From: CAVPOO01 sp963707015
GTDB lineage: Bacteria > Pseudomonadota > Gammaproteobacteria > Thiohalobacterales > Thiohalobacteraceae
Direction of reading: 5' to 3'
NCBI GenBank assembly: GCA_963707015.1
Contig: CAVPOO010000002.1
Location: 186,001-250,000, forward strand
DNA length: 64,000 nt
A program made the position numbers and the translations under genes. Below the pieces are notes generated by a model. It had not been told where the DNA came from. It saw only the letters and a list, made by a program, of their open reading frames with translations, and made no database searches. Positions 26,977 through 35,176 of the stretch are shown here, piece by piece. Within the stretch, counting starts at the first letter, position 1; each line of letters starts with the position of its first letter.

Positions 26977-27001
26977 CGGCGCCTGCGGGCGCCGTTTTTT
27001 T
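26977..27001 (+). terminator. Rho-independent terminator after the DUF5666 gene
   Basis: The perfect 7-bp stem CGGCGCC/GGCGCCG with loop TGCG is followed by seven T (26995-27001). Confidence 0.92.
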
Positions 27002-27010
27002 GGAGGTCCA

Positions 27011-27391
27011 GGCTAGCCCGCATTTCTCACCGGGCGGCGATAGAGTCACATAATGCACTGAGGTAAGGAACAGAGTGCAGATCAGGGAAAAGACAGTGTG
27101 TAATCAGGCAGTGCCTATCCCGGCCCTGGCTGGTTCTCGCGCGCCCGGCGCTCCGGCTCGCGGGCGCGCAAGCGTAGGTGCGGAGACGGGGCGCGGCGGC
27201 CGCATGGCGTGTGGCGCGCAGCCGGCGCGCTTACGGCCACTCCCGCGACTGGCCTTCGGCCCCGTGTCGCGGCCGCGACTTGCGCTTCACTCAAGTGGTA
27301 GCTACGGCTACCACTTTCCCTCCAGCGCGGCGTCCGAACACACGAGCCCTGCCCCAGCATCCGGGATCCCGGTGAGAAATGCGGGCTAGCC
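27011..27391. mobile_element. MITE-like element with perfect 24-bp inverted ends
   Basis: The ends 27011-27034 and 27368-27391 are exact inverted copies beginning GGCTAGCCCGCATTTCTCAC. CTAG occurs at both ends and may be the duplicated target, which would make the element core start at CCCGCATT. The 333-bp interior has no supported gene but contains a perfect 10-bp hairpin with loop TACG (27293-27316). The right end supplies the TAG stop of the nnrS gene. No transposase is present, so it would need one in trans. Confidence 0.8.
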
Positions 27392-28558
27392 ATAGCGTCC
27401 GTCAATGCGCGGCCGCACCAGCATGGGCGTATAGACATAGAGAAAGACTGAGAATGAAACAATCCAGCAGACCTGGGACAGGGCGATCCAGAGACTGTAG
27501 TGACCTGGATCGATCAGCGGCAAAAACACCCGGATTACGGCGCCAACATACAACACCGCAAAAACCGCGGACAGATGTGCTGGCGGTTCCAGGATGCTCC
27601 TGCCGGTGTGCCCCAGTGATACGCGCGCCATCATGCCGAGTGTCATCATCGCAATACCGCCAAAGGCGAACGCATGAACCGACAGATAGGGTGAGATGCC
27701 GAAACTGAACGTTGCCAGCTTGAGTACGAATCCGACAATCAGCGAACCGTAGCCGAGAAAAAGCACCCACAGGAGGGGTTTCTCCCAGATACCGCGCGTG
27801 TACCAGCCAACCAGCCGCACCGCATGCAGGATGGCGAGGATGCCGGCAAGCGAGGCCGCCACGCCGGGCAGCGAAACGAATACATCGACGACCCAGAACG
27901 CCAGAAACAGCACCAGGCTGGAAACATCCAGCCAACGCCAGTTCTTCAGCTGCACGGGATAGCCAACCCCTTTCTCGACAAAAAAAGGGATCACCCTTCT
28001 CCCTATGGCGAAGATAAGCGCAAGCAACAGATACAAGCCTGAATACAGTCCCCAGCGGACACCGTCGGCAAGCACACCACTGACTCCCAGATAAAAAACG
28101 CTATTGCTGATCAGCATCAGAACCAGCTTGGACACGATCCCGATCTGTTTCCACTGCCGCACCTTCGCAACCGGATAGGTGACAGCAAGAACCAGCAAGG
28201 CAATGAAAGCGTTGTCTACAACCGCCAGGAACTGCAGCGAAACCAGTCCCTGGGTAAAGGGAAGGATTCGCGCAGTCGCCCACAGCAGAAACAGGATCAG
28301 CAAGGGATACCCATGCAGTGTCTGGACGCCGGTCCAGTTGCTGACAGCCGTGAGCAAAAACCCTGCGACCACCGCCATGCTGTATCCATAGATCATTTCG
28401 TGCGCATGCCACAGAACCGGCGGCAATCCATTCGGTTCGAAGTTCCAGCCAAGGCTGTAAAGGCCTGTCCAGATCAACACCGAAAGCGCGGCGAAAACAC
28501 CGGCGCCCAGAAAGAACGGGCGGAATCCCAATTGCAGCAGCGCGACGGTGCCTGCCAT
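27386..28558 (-). CDS. nnrS: NnrS family membrane protein
   Basis: This is a polytopic inner-membrane protein (about 12 hydrophobic segments, 390 residues) with the NnrS layout: LLQLGFRPFFLGAGVFAALS at the start, WHAHEMIYGYSMAVVAGFLLT, and RRVIPFFVEKGVG. Conserved His in WHAHEM may bind haem or copper. NnrS proteins are linked to NO stress and denitrification. The ATG at 28558 fits the conserved start; a few codons upstream are also open. Its TAG stop lies inside the end of the MITE at 27011-27391. Confidence 0.9.
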   Translation of the reverse strand: MAGTVALLQLGFRPFFLGAGVFAALSVLIWTGLYSLGWNFEPNGLPPVLWHAHEMIYGYSMAVVAGFLLTAVSNWTGVQTLHGYPLLILFLLWATARILPFTQGLVSLQFLAVVDNAFIALLVLAVTYPVAKVRQWKQIGIVSKLVLMLISNSVFYLGVSGVLADGVRWGLYSGLYLLLALIFAIGRRVIPFFVEKGVGYPVQLKNWRWLDVSSLVLFLAFWVVDVFVSLPGVAASLAGILAILHAVRLVGWYTRGIWEKPLLWVLFLGYGSLIVGFVLKLATFSFGISPYLSVHAFAFGGIAMMTLGMMARVSLGHTGRSILEPPAHLSAVFAVLYVGAVIRVFLPLIDPGHYSLWIALSQVCWIVSFSVFLYVYTPMLVRPRIDGRYG

Positions 28559-28819
28559 GCGTGGCTCCTCACTGTTCAGCATACGCGGTCTGGAAAGATC
28601 GATCGGTTCGGTTCGGCTCAGCTCAGGCGTTGCGCTCAGCCCATGCCTTACGCAAGCAGTCGAACGGCGTGCGCCGAACGGGGATCGCTGCCCGCACCGG
28701 AAGCCAATCCGGCAGTCGCTGCCTGAACATCAACATGGCTGGCCTTGACCCGCAATCCCGCACGCTTGGGCGGAATCCGTTTTCGATGGACATCGCGAAG
28801 GCACGCGCCCCGGGGCGCG

Positions 28820-29311
28820 TCAGCGCGGCTGGCTGAACAATCCCAGAAACAGATTGGCGAGCAGGATCACAATGCCGAGTAGCAGGCCACCCACCCCGAC
28901 ATAGGTCAGTGTCTCGGTCAGAATGTGCGCGTGGGCAGCACTGCGTCCGATAGCCGGCGCAGTCAGGAACATGTTGAACCAGGCGAGCGGGTAGAACCCC
29001 CCCAGCCCGATCAGCACCGCGGACAGCCGCTTGAGCGAGGTTGCCATGCTCGATCCGGCTACCAGCAGCAACAAACCAATGGAAAATGCAGCAATGCCGG
29101 TGGCGTGGAAATGGGCCCGCTGCGCGTATCGCCAGATCTTGTCTGCGCTCTGCACATCGTGCACCTCGGGATGCGCTGCGATCCCCGCTGCGATGTAGTC
29201 TTTGAAGGCATCTTCCTGCACACCGAAGCCGATGCCAAGACCAATTCCGAACAGCAATCCGACCAGAACCAGCGCAAGACCCGGCTTCACCGTCCTGTAT
29301 ACTTCGCTCAT
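28820..29311 (-). CDS. Small integral membrane protein, family not recognised
   Basis: The 163 residues contain about four hydrophobic segments (LALVLVGLLFGIGLGIGFGV, ATGIAAFSIGLLLLVAG, LSAVLIGLGGFYPLAWFNMF, TLTYVGVGGLLLGIVILLAN). Conserved-looking His residues sit in RAHFHATG and AHAHILTET, positions that could bind metal or haem. It lies upstream of nnrS on the same strand, separated by about 260 bp. A link to NO or haem metabolism is guessed from this position only. Confidence 0.65.
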   Translation of the reverse strand: MSEVYRTVKPGLALVLVGLLFGIGLGIGFGVQEDAFKDYIAAGIAAHPEVHDVQSADKIWRYAQRAHFHATGIAAFSIGLLLLVAGSSMATSLKRLSAVLIGLGGFYPLAWFNMFLTAPAIGRSAAHAHILTETLTYVGVGGLLLGIVILLANLFLGLFSQPR

Positions 29312-29496
29312 ATCGCAGAACCCCCTGCTTTTGCGTTTAACTGTTTGACAAGCAAAGTAGTATGCCAGACCTGCCGGGACATTGTCGCTGTCAAACCCCG
29401 CCGGTTGTGCGTGGAGCAGATATTTGCCAGCCCCCCACCACGGTTATAATCGCCCCAGGACGCTTTCTGGCATGCTAACTGCCTAGTGAATACACC

Positions 29497-30069
29497 ATGG
29501 GATACAAAGCCTTTTCATTCATTGCTCGCAACCCCAGCCTCTCTCGACGCAGGTTTCTAACGACATGCGCCGGTGCAAGTCTGGGCCTTGTCGCCGCCCC
29601 GGTCCTTGCCGACATTCCATCGGTCTCCGAGCGGCGGCTGGCCTTCCACAATACCCACACGGGCGAATCCCTGCGCTGCACCTACTGGGCGGATGGCCAG
29701 TACCTCGCCGATGCCCTGACTGAGATTAACCACCTCCTGCGCGACCACCGTAGCGGGGAGGTCCATCCCATAGCACCGGCGCTTCTCGATCTCGTCTACC
29801 GCGTGAACCACGCCGTGGGAGGGCGGAAGCCGTTTGAGATCGTTTCCGGCTATCGTTCGCCAGACACCAATGCCAGGCTGCGCCGCAAGAACGCCGGTGT
29901 GGCAAAGCACAGCCTGCATATGTCGGGTAAGGCCATGGATATCCAGCTGCCGGGCTGCGAACTGAAAGAGCTGCGGCGGGCGGCACTGGCTCTGCGCGCC
30001 GGCGGCGTGGGCTACTACCCTACATCAGGGTTTATCCATGTGGATGTGGGCCGGGTACGCCGCTGGTGA
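29497..30069 (+). CDS. DUF882/YcbK-type peptidase M15-like protein, Tat-exported
   Basis: The Tat signal SLSRRRFLTTCAG is followed by a hydrophobic stretch ending APVLADI. The catalytic domain has the zinc-site pattern of M15/YcbK proteins: IVSGYRSPDTNARLR, AKHSLHMSGKAMDIQLPG (His and Asp) and SGFIHVDVGRVRRW (His). The family probably cleaves peptide cross-links in peptidoglycan in the periplasm. It is 190 residues, the normal size. The GTG of the next small gene overlaps its stop. Confidence 0.88.
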   Translation: MGYKAFSFIARNPSLSRRRFLTTCAGASLGLVAAPVLADIPSVSERRLAFHNTHTGESLRCTYWADGQYLADALTEINHLLRDHRSGEVHPIAPALLDLVYRVNHAVGGRKPFEIVSGYRSPDTNARLRRKNAGVAKHSLHMSGKAMDIQLPGCELKELRRAALALRAGGVGYYPTSGFIHVDVGRVRRW

Positions 30070-30230
30070 CAGCAGATGACCCAAGCGTCCAGTACTGGCC
30101 ATTGGTCCTCGGGTGGACCATCGTGGCCCTGGTTTACCTCTTTGGCTGGAAGCGCCAAGCGCTTATCGGCGTTGCGGGTATGCTGATCGTCAGCGTCGCC
30201 GTGCTCTACGTTGGCCTTTCCGGTCCGTGA
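30066..30230 (+). CDS. 54-residue two-span membrane miniprotein
   Basis: The frame starts with GTG at 30066, overlapping the upstream TGA as GTGA, and runs without interruption to TGA at 30228. Two hydrophobic segments (WPLVLGWTIVALVYLFGW and ALIGVAGMLIVSVAVLYVGL) are joined by a basic loop (KRQ), the pattern of a small hairpin membrane protein. The overlap implies translational coupling with the DUF882 gene. No family is recognised. A MITE begins eight bases after its stop. Confidence 0.6.
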   Translation: MTADDPSVQYWPLVLGWTIVALVYLFGWKRQALIGVAGMLIVSVAVLYVGLSGP

Positions 30231-30237
30231 AAGACTC

Positions 30238-30406
30238 CTAGGAGTCTGTTGGACTTAGGCTGATTCTACTGCGGCGGTGGGAGAGCGGCCCAAAGCTTCC
30301 CGCTTTCTCGTTGCGTAGGGCCCACTATGCGCCTCGAAACCGTGAAGCTTTGTGCTCACTCTCCCACCTGCCTCGTCACGAACCCCTAAGTCCGACAGAC
30401 TCCTAG
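30238..30406. mobile_element. MITE-like element with 22-bp inverted ends at CTAG
   Basis: The ends 30238-30259 (CTAGGAGTCTGTTGGACTTA..) and 30385-30406 are inverted copies with one mismatch. The interior continues the pairing (GGTGGGAGAG with CTCTCCCACC, AAAGCTT with AAGCTTT), so the whole 169 bp forms one long imperfect hairpin. CTAG at both ends fits a 4-bp target duplication. The right end supplies the TAG stop of the next gene. No coding capacity. Confidence 0.82.
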
Positions 30407-30894
30407 TAGTCAGCGTAGTAATTGGCGTAGTAATTATATAGTCGGGTGTAATAGTCACCCATGAGTTTCCGCATGTTGCCACGCAGCTTCATTACGCCTT
30501 GGAAGTCCCCGTTAGGCGTGATCCAGCCTTGGATGTAGCCATAGGGACCAGCTGGAAATTCAGGTTGCTGGTAGAGAAACGACCTCGGCGAGCCTTGCTG
30601 GTAAGCCAGCGAAGAGTAGTTCAGCGGCCAACTCCCCATTGCGCCCGGAATACTTCGCCAGAGATTGTTCCCGGTTGACCAGCCGCTCAGCGCCCCGGGC
30701 CACGCCGACCGCTGGCGCGTCAACGGCCAGCTGCCGTACCCGGGGAGCGAAGACCCGAGGTAACTGCTCGGCCAGCCGGTCATTGCCCAGGAACTGTAAT
30801 CGACGGCGCCAGCCGGCGCTGCCAGAGAGATCACCAGCATTGCAGTCAGGCTGCGCAACGTGTTGCGTATTTGGAACGCCACCGGCATCCTCAT
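30403..30894 (-). CDS. Secreted aromatic-rich protein with tyrosine-rich tail
   Basis: The start at 30894 is supported by AGAGGGGG eight bases upstream and by the signal peptide (cleavage near APAGA). The mature part, about 135 residues, is rich in Trp, Tyr, Ser and Gly, with GSWPL occurring twice. It ends YYTRLYNYYANYYADY, eight tyrosines in 16 residues. No known domain is recognised. It follows the AmmeMemoRadiSam radical SAM gene by 104 bp on the same strand, so it may be co-transcribed and could be a substrate of that system; this is speculation. Its stop lies in the MITE end. Confidence 0.65.
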   Translation of the reverse strand: MRMPVAFQIRNTLRSLTAMLVISLAAPAGAVDYSSWAMTGWPSSYLGSSLPGYGSWPLTRQRSAWPGALSGWSTGNNLWRSIPGAMGSWPLNYSSLAYQQGSPRSFLYQQPEFPAGPYGYIQGWITPNGDFQGVMKLRGNMRKLMGDYYTRLYNYYANYYADY

Positions 30895-30998
30895 CTTGCG
30901 ACCCCCTCTTCCACTGGACAAGCCCGCTGCCAATACTAGCACGCAGCTCACACGAACCCAGTCCGGCAACAGCACGCGGCGCCTGCCCATCCAGGCCC

Positions 30999-32093
30999 TC
31001 AGGCGTAACTGGCCAGATGCACGGGTAAGCGCCGTGCACCCCAGGTCCCCGGCTTCGACCCGAATACACCCGACAGGGGTGTCCCGCAGGCCTTGCACTT
31101 GCCGTCTCCGCTCAGATTCCAGTCACTGAGCACATACCAGTCCCGACCGATCAGGAGCTGGCCACACTGATGACAATAGGTGCTGTCACCCGCCTTATCG
31201 TGGACATTACCGGTATAGGCGTAATAGACACCATTACGCATGGCGATTTCGCGCGCACGGGTCAGGGTGGTCAGGGGCGTGGGCGGTGTATCCAGCATCT
31301 TCCAGTCTGGATGAAAGGCCGTGAAGTGCATTGGCACATCGGGGCCAAGATTTTCAACCACCCACCGGGTCATGGCATCGAGCTCTGCGTCTGAGTCATT
31401 TTCACCGGGAATCAGCAGCGTGGTCAACTCAAACCAGACATCGGTTTCCCGCTTCAGATAGACCAGGGTATCGAGCACCGGCTGCAAATGACCGCCGGTG
31501 ATCTTCCAGTAGAAGCGTTCGGTAAAGGCCTTCAAATCAACATTGGCGCCATCCATGTACTGAAAAAATTCCCGGCGCGGTTCGTCCGCGATATAGCCCG
31601 CCGTGACGGCCACTGACTTGATGCCCCGCTCCCGGCAGGCCTTGGCCACATCGATGGCGTACTCCATGAAGATAACGGGATCGTTGTAGGTGTAGGCAAC
31701 GCTGCGACAGCCGAGTCGCTCGGCAACGCGAGCGATCTTTTCGGGCGAGGCGGCATCCGCCAGCGTATCGGTTTCGCGGGATTTGCTGATGTCCCAGTTC
31801 TGGCAGAACTTGCATGCCAGGTTACAGCCGGCCGTACCAAAGGACAGCACAGGCGTACCTGGCAGAAAGTGATTCAGCGGCTTCTTTTCGATGGGATCCA
31901 CACAAAAACCACTGGATCGCCCGTAGGATGTCAGTACGATTTCGTTGCTATGATTGGCGCGCACGAAACACAGGCCGCGCTGCCCCGCATGTAACTTGCA
32001 GAAACGCGGACATAGGTCACATTGGATACGGCCGTCCTCAAGCCGATGCCAGTAGCGGGTGGGAACGGTGAACTCGGGAGGAAAATCGCTCAT
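30999..32093 (-). CDS. amrS: AmmeMemoRadiSam system radical SAM enzyme
   Basis: The radical SAM cluster motif CNLACKFC is near residue 85, preceded by a cysteine-rich N-terminus (CDLCPRFCKLHAGQRGLC) that could hold another cluster or zinc. A C-terminal zinc-ribbon-like part has CHQCG and CKACG. Substrate segments FHPDWKMLDTPPTP and YTYNDPVIFMEYAIDVAK are typical of this family. It is divergent from the Memo and AMMECR1 genes across about 145 bp. The three-gene system is widespread but its reaction is not settled. The start at 32093 (MSDFPPEF) is preferred; 32162 is possible. Confidence 0.9.
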   Translation of the reverse strand: MSDFPPEFTVPTRYWHRLEDGRIQCDLCPRFCKLHAGQRGLCFVRANHSNEIVLTSYGRSSGFCVDPIEKKPLNHFLPGTPVLSFGTAGCNLACKFCQNWDISKSRETDTLADAASPEKIARVAERLGCRSVAYTYNDPVIFMEYAIDVAKACRERGIKSVAVTAGYIADEPRREFFQYMDGANVDLKAFTERFYWKITGGHLQPVLDTLVYLKRETDVWFELTTLLIPGENDSDAELDAMTRWVVENLGPDVPMHFTAFHPDWKMLDTPPTPLTTLTRAREIAMRNGVYYAYTGNVHDKAGDSTYCHQCGQLLIGRDWYVLSDWNLSGDGKCKACGTPLSGVFGSKPGTWGARRLPVHLASYA

Positions 32094-32237
32094 TTCGGCA
32101 TGCCCATCAGAATCAACAGGGTATCGCGCGTCGCCGCCTTCTCTTGCTACATGGGGCTTCAACGTCGTCTTTTCAACGGCACTTGAATTCTGTCGGAAGT
32201 CGCACCATCTTTACGGTAACACGAGAGGATCTCGATT

Positions 32238-33023
32238 GTGGAAAATGTCAGGCTACCGGCCGTTGCCGGGATGTTTTATCCCCAGGATCGCATTGAGCTC
32301 AGCCAGATGCTGCAGGGCTTGCTCGGGAAGGCAGAGGGTCCAACCATCACGCCCAAGGCGATGATCGTGCCACACGCCGGTTACATTTATTCCGGCCCGA
32401 TTGCCGCAACCGCCTACGCCCAGCTTACGTCGGCAAGGAAACGGATCCGTCGCGTTGTCCTGCTCGGCCCCGCACACCGGGTGCCGTTTCGCGGGATCGC
32501 AGCCAGCAGCGCAACGTCTTTCGATACGCCGCTGGGGCCCGTGCCGGTCGATACGAGCGCGGTAGAAACACTCCTCAGCTTGCCGCAGGTTCACCTGCTG
32601 GACGAGGCACATGCCCTTGAGCACAGCCTCGAAGTGCATCTGCCTTTTCTGCAGACGGTGCTCGACCGCTTCTCACTGGTTCCCCTGGTGGTGGGCGACG
32701 CGAGCTACCAGGATGTGGCAGACGTGATCGAACGAGTCTGGGGCGGCGACGAAACCCTCATCGTCGTCAGTTCCGATCTCAGTCATTATCATGACTATGA
32801 CACCGCCCGCACCATGGACCGTGAGACCTCCAGGGCAATCGAGGCCCTCGAACCCGAGTCCATCAGTTACGACCAGGCCTGCGGACGCACGCCGGTAGGC
32901 GGTCTTCTGCTCGTCGCCCGCCATCACGGTCTGCAGGCGCGCACGCTCGACCTGCGCAATTCCGGTGATACCGCCGGCCCCCGTGATCAGGTAGTCGGTT
33001 ATGGCGCCTATGCGATCGCGTGA
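32238..33023 (+). CDS. amrB: AmmeMemoRadiSam system protein B (Memo family)
   Basis: This is a 261-residue Memo-type protein related in fold to class III extradiol dioxygenases. Likely metal ligands are the His in MIVPHAGYIYSG, the His in LLGPAHRVPFRG and the Cys in QACGRTPVGGLL, matching the His/His/Cys set known from human MEMO1. SSDLSHYHDYDTA is also conserved. It starts with GTG after GAGAGG. Its 3' end overlaps the AMMECR1 gene by 23 bp. Confidence 0.92.
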   Translation: MENVRLPAVAGMFYPQDRIELSQMLQGLLGKAEGPTITPKAMIVPHAGYIYSGPIAATAYAQLTSARKRIRRVVLLGPAHRVPFRGIAASSATSFDTPLGPVPVDTSAVETLLSLPQVHLLDEAHALEHSLEVHLPFLQTVLDRFSLVPLVVGDASYQDVADVIERVWGGDETLIVVSSDLSHYHDYDTARTMDRETSRAIEALEPESISYDQACGRTPVGGLLLVARHHGLQARTLDLRNSGDTAGPRDQVVGYGAYAIA

Positions 33024-33594
33024 CACGGCCGCGACGGAATTGCCGGAACAAGAGCAGCAGTGCCTGCTCGAGACCGCTGCTCAGTCGATTGAAACGGGCC
33101 TGGAGACGGGCACTCCCCTGCAGATCGAGGCGGCTCAGTATGCACCCGCGCTGCAGGGGCATGGCGCCAGTTTCGTGACCCTGCAGATCAAGGGTGCGCT
33201 GCGCGGCTGTATCGGCAGTCTCGAGGCCAGCCGTTCGCTGATCGAAGATGTCGCCCAAAATGCCTTCGCGGCGGCTTTCCGGGACCCCAGGTTTCAACCA
33301 CTCACAGGAGCCGAATACGGGTTGCTGGACATCCACATCTCCCTGCTGAGCCCCCCGGAGCCGATGACGTTTTCAGACGAACAGGACCTGCTCACACAGA
33401 TCAGACCCCGCGTTGACGGCCTGATCCTGCAGGCCGCGGGACGCCGGGGCACGTTTCTTCCCTCGGTATGGGAGTCGCTGCCCGAGACGCTCAGTTTCCT
33501 GCGGCAGCTAAAACGCAAGGCCGGACTGCCCGAGGATTACTGGTCCGAAGATTTGCGTGTCTGGCGGTACACGACCACTTCCATCCCCGCCTGA
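33001..33594 (+). CDS. amrA: AmmeMemoRadiSam system protein A (AMMECR1 domain)
   Basis: This 197-residue protein has the hallmark LRGCIGSLEA of AMMECR1, followed by NAFAAAFRDPRFQPL, GLLDIHISLLSPPEP and FLPSVWESLPET. The function of the domain is unknown; in this operon it acts with Memo and the radical SAM enzyme. Starts at 33001 or 33010 both lie inside the amrB 3' end, so expression is coupled. Confidence 0.93.
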   Translation: MAPMRSRDTAATELPEQEQQCLLETAAQSIETGLETGTPLQIEAAQYAPALQGHGASFVTLQIKGALRGCIGSLEASRSLIEDVAQNAFAAAFRDPRFQPLTGAEYGLLDIHISLLSPPEPMTFSDEQDLLTQIRPRVDGLILQAAGRRGTFLPSVWESLPETLSFLRQLKRKAGLPEDYWSEDLRVWRYTTTSIPA

Positions 33595-33623
33595 TGCGCT
33601 CGGCTGATCTGCCCCCCTGCCCC

Positions 33624-33645
33624 ATAAGTCAAAACGCTGACTTAT
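33624..33645. repeat. 8-bp inverted repeat after the AMMECR1 gene
   Basis: ATAAGTCA (33624-33631) and TGACTTAT (33638-33645) flank AAACGC, followed by about 80 bp of AT-rich DNA. It lies between convergent genes and may be a weak terminator; there is no T-run. Confidence 0.5.
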
Positions 33646-33841
33646 CATATAAACTTTCTAGAAATATCTTATAACTCTATGTTTTACATATTCCTTATAA
33701 AGGGGATTCACACGCAAACCGCGCAGTTTGCGCGCCTGCACGAACGCCACTGCTGTGCTCGCCGCTTAACTCCATCCCGTCCGGGTTGAAGAGGCAGGCA
33801 GCTGTCGGCAACAGCAGGCAAGGCATAATCGGTCCTGCTCG

Positions 33842-34927
33842 TTATTCGAAATAATCTGCATCCGCAAACGGGTCAAACCTGAAATACACGTCGTGGTAGA
33901 TCGGCGGCAAGGAGCGCAGAAAGGTCGCCAGCGAATGCCTGTCATATTCGGTCAACTGCATGGTGCTGGTGCCGAGCACCTCCGCCATGAGCGCCCCCGT
34001 GTAACGCTCATCGGGTCGTCTGCCCGTCGCCAGAAAAGTCGACATCCCCTGATGGGGCCAGTGACCGATGCCCGTATCCCTGTCGGGCGTGATATTGGGG
34101 ACCTGGACACCCTCCGGTCCCTCGCGGGCTCCTGCGAGGTAGTGCGATGGCCGGGGCGCACCCAGGATTCCACGCGGTGTGTGACACTCGCCACAGTGTC
34201 CGAGTGCGGTAGCCAGATAAGCCCCGCGGTTCCATTCCGGCGATTTCGTTGGATCGCCGGAAAAAACCCCGGGCGTGAAGCGGGTCGTCTTCCACGCCCC
34301 CAGCAAGGCTCGCGAGGACAGGAACCAGGGCAGATCATGCGGGCGGTTCTCTCTGGGAAATCCTGGCTGTGACGTCAGATAGGCCCACAACGCCAACATG
34401 TCCTGGCGGGTCATCCGGGTGTACGAGGGATAGGGGAACGCGGGATAGTAATGTTCACCGCGCGGACTGACGCCGTCACGCAAGGCTCGCACGAACTCCT
34501 CCCGGCTCCAGGCGCCGATACCCTGTTCTTTGTCTGGCGTGATGTTAGGGCTGTAGAACGTCCCGAAGGGTGTGCTAATCGGGCGCCCACCGGCGAGAGG
34601 CTGGTCGCTGGTGTGGCAGGACACACAGCCAGCGGCATAAAACACATATCTGCCATGCTCGAGAAGGTTTTCAGAGGCCGTCACGCGACCCGGCGCATAC
34701 AGGCAGCCAAGCACCACACAGACAGAGCAGATACCCTTCACCCCAAACAGGCGGGTCTTTGAACTCTTACACGTCACCGGTACACGTCGCTGGCTGCCGA
34801 TCGAGATTGGCCTTCTGGCCATCGTCACCGCGGTCATGAGGCGGGGTCGAAGGTTTCTGCCTGGTCCATGACAGCGATCATAATCCGCGCGTGTTCGTTC
34901 TGCCATACGTGCCTCCGGATGACACAC
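33842..34927 (-). CDS. Dihaem c-type cytochrome of dehydrogenase-subunit type
   Basis: Two haem sites, CVSCH and CGECH, lie in two cytochrome c modules. Each has the SPNITPD/VPNITPD-x5-GIG-x-W pattern seen in cytochrome subunits of membrane-bound alcohol, gluconate and sorbitol dehydrogenases. No dehydrogenase gene is adjacent. The export signal is around ICSVCVVLGCLYAPGRVTAS. The start is uncertain: the open frame begins at 34927, but GTG at 34741 or ATG at 34822 would place the signal nearer the N-terminus. None has a clear ribosome site. Confidence 0.75.
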   Translation of the reverse strand: MCHPEARMAERTRADYDRCHGPGRNLRPRLMTAVTMARRPISIGSQRRVPVTCKSSKTRLFGVKGICSVCVVLGCLYAPGRVTASENLLEHGRYVFYAAGCVSCHTSDQPLAGGRPISTPFGTFYSPNITPDKEQGIGAWSREEFVRALRDGVSPRGEHYYPAFPYPSYTRMTRQDMLALWAYLTSQPGFPRENRPHDLPWFLSSRALLGAWKTTRFTPGVFSGDPTKSPEWNRGAYLATALGHCGECHTPRGILGAPRPSHYLAGAREGPEGVQVPNITPDRDTGIGHWPHQGMSTFLATGRRPDERYTGALMAEVLGTSTMQLTEYDRHSLATFLRSLPPIYHDVYFRFDPFADADYFE

Positions 34928-35176
34928 GCTCCGGGTGACGCGTCGTCATTTCCCTCAAGCCGATCTGAATTGCGCCATCGGTGGACACGCCGCGGACGGC
35001 CATTCAAGAACTCGGGGACAGGCAGACCATGAGGGCAGCGCGAAGGTCGCCACAGGGGGGTGCGTCAAGGCGTTGGCGACCGCCCAGCCGATCCAGCCTC
35101 GAAAGCCCGGGGCAGGCACACGCGCAACAGTCAGCCGTTGACGATGAACGCAATCGGGTTGAACACCGCACTGCTT

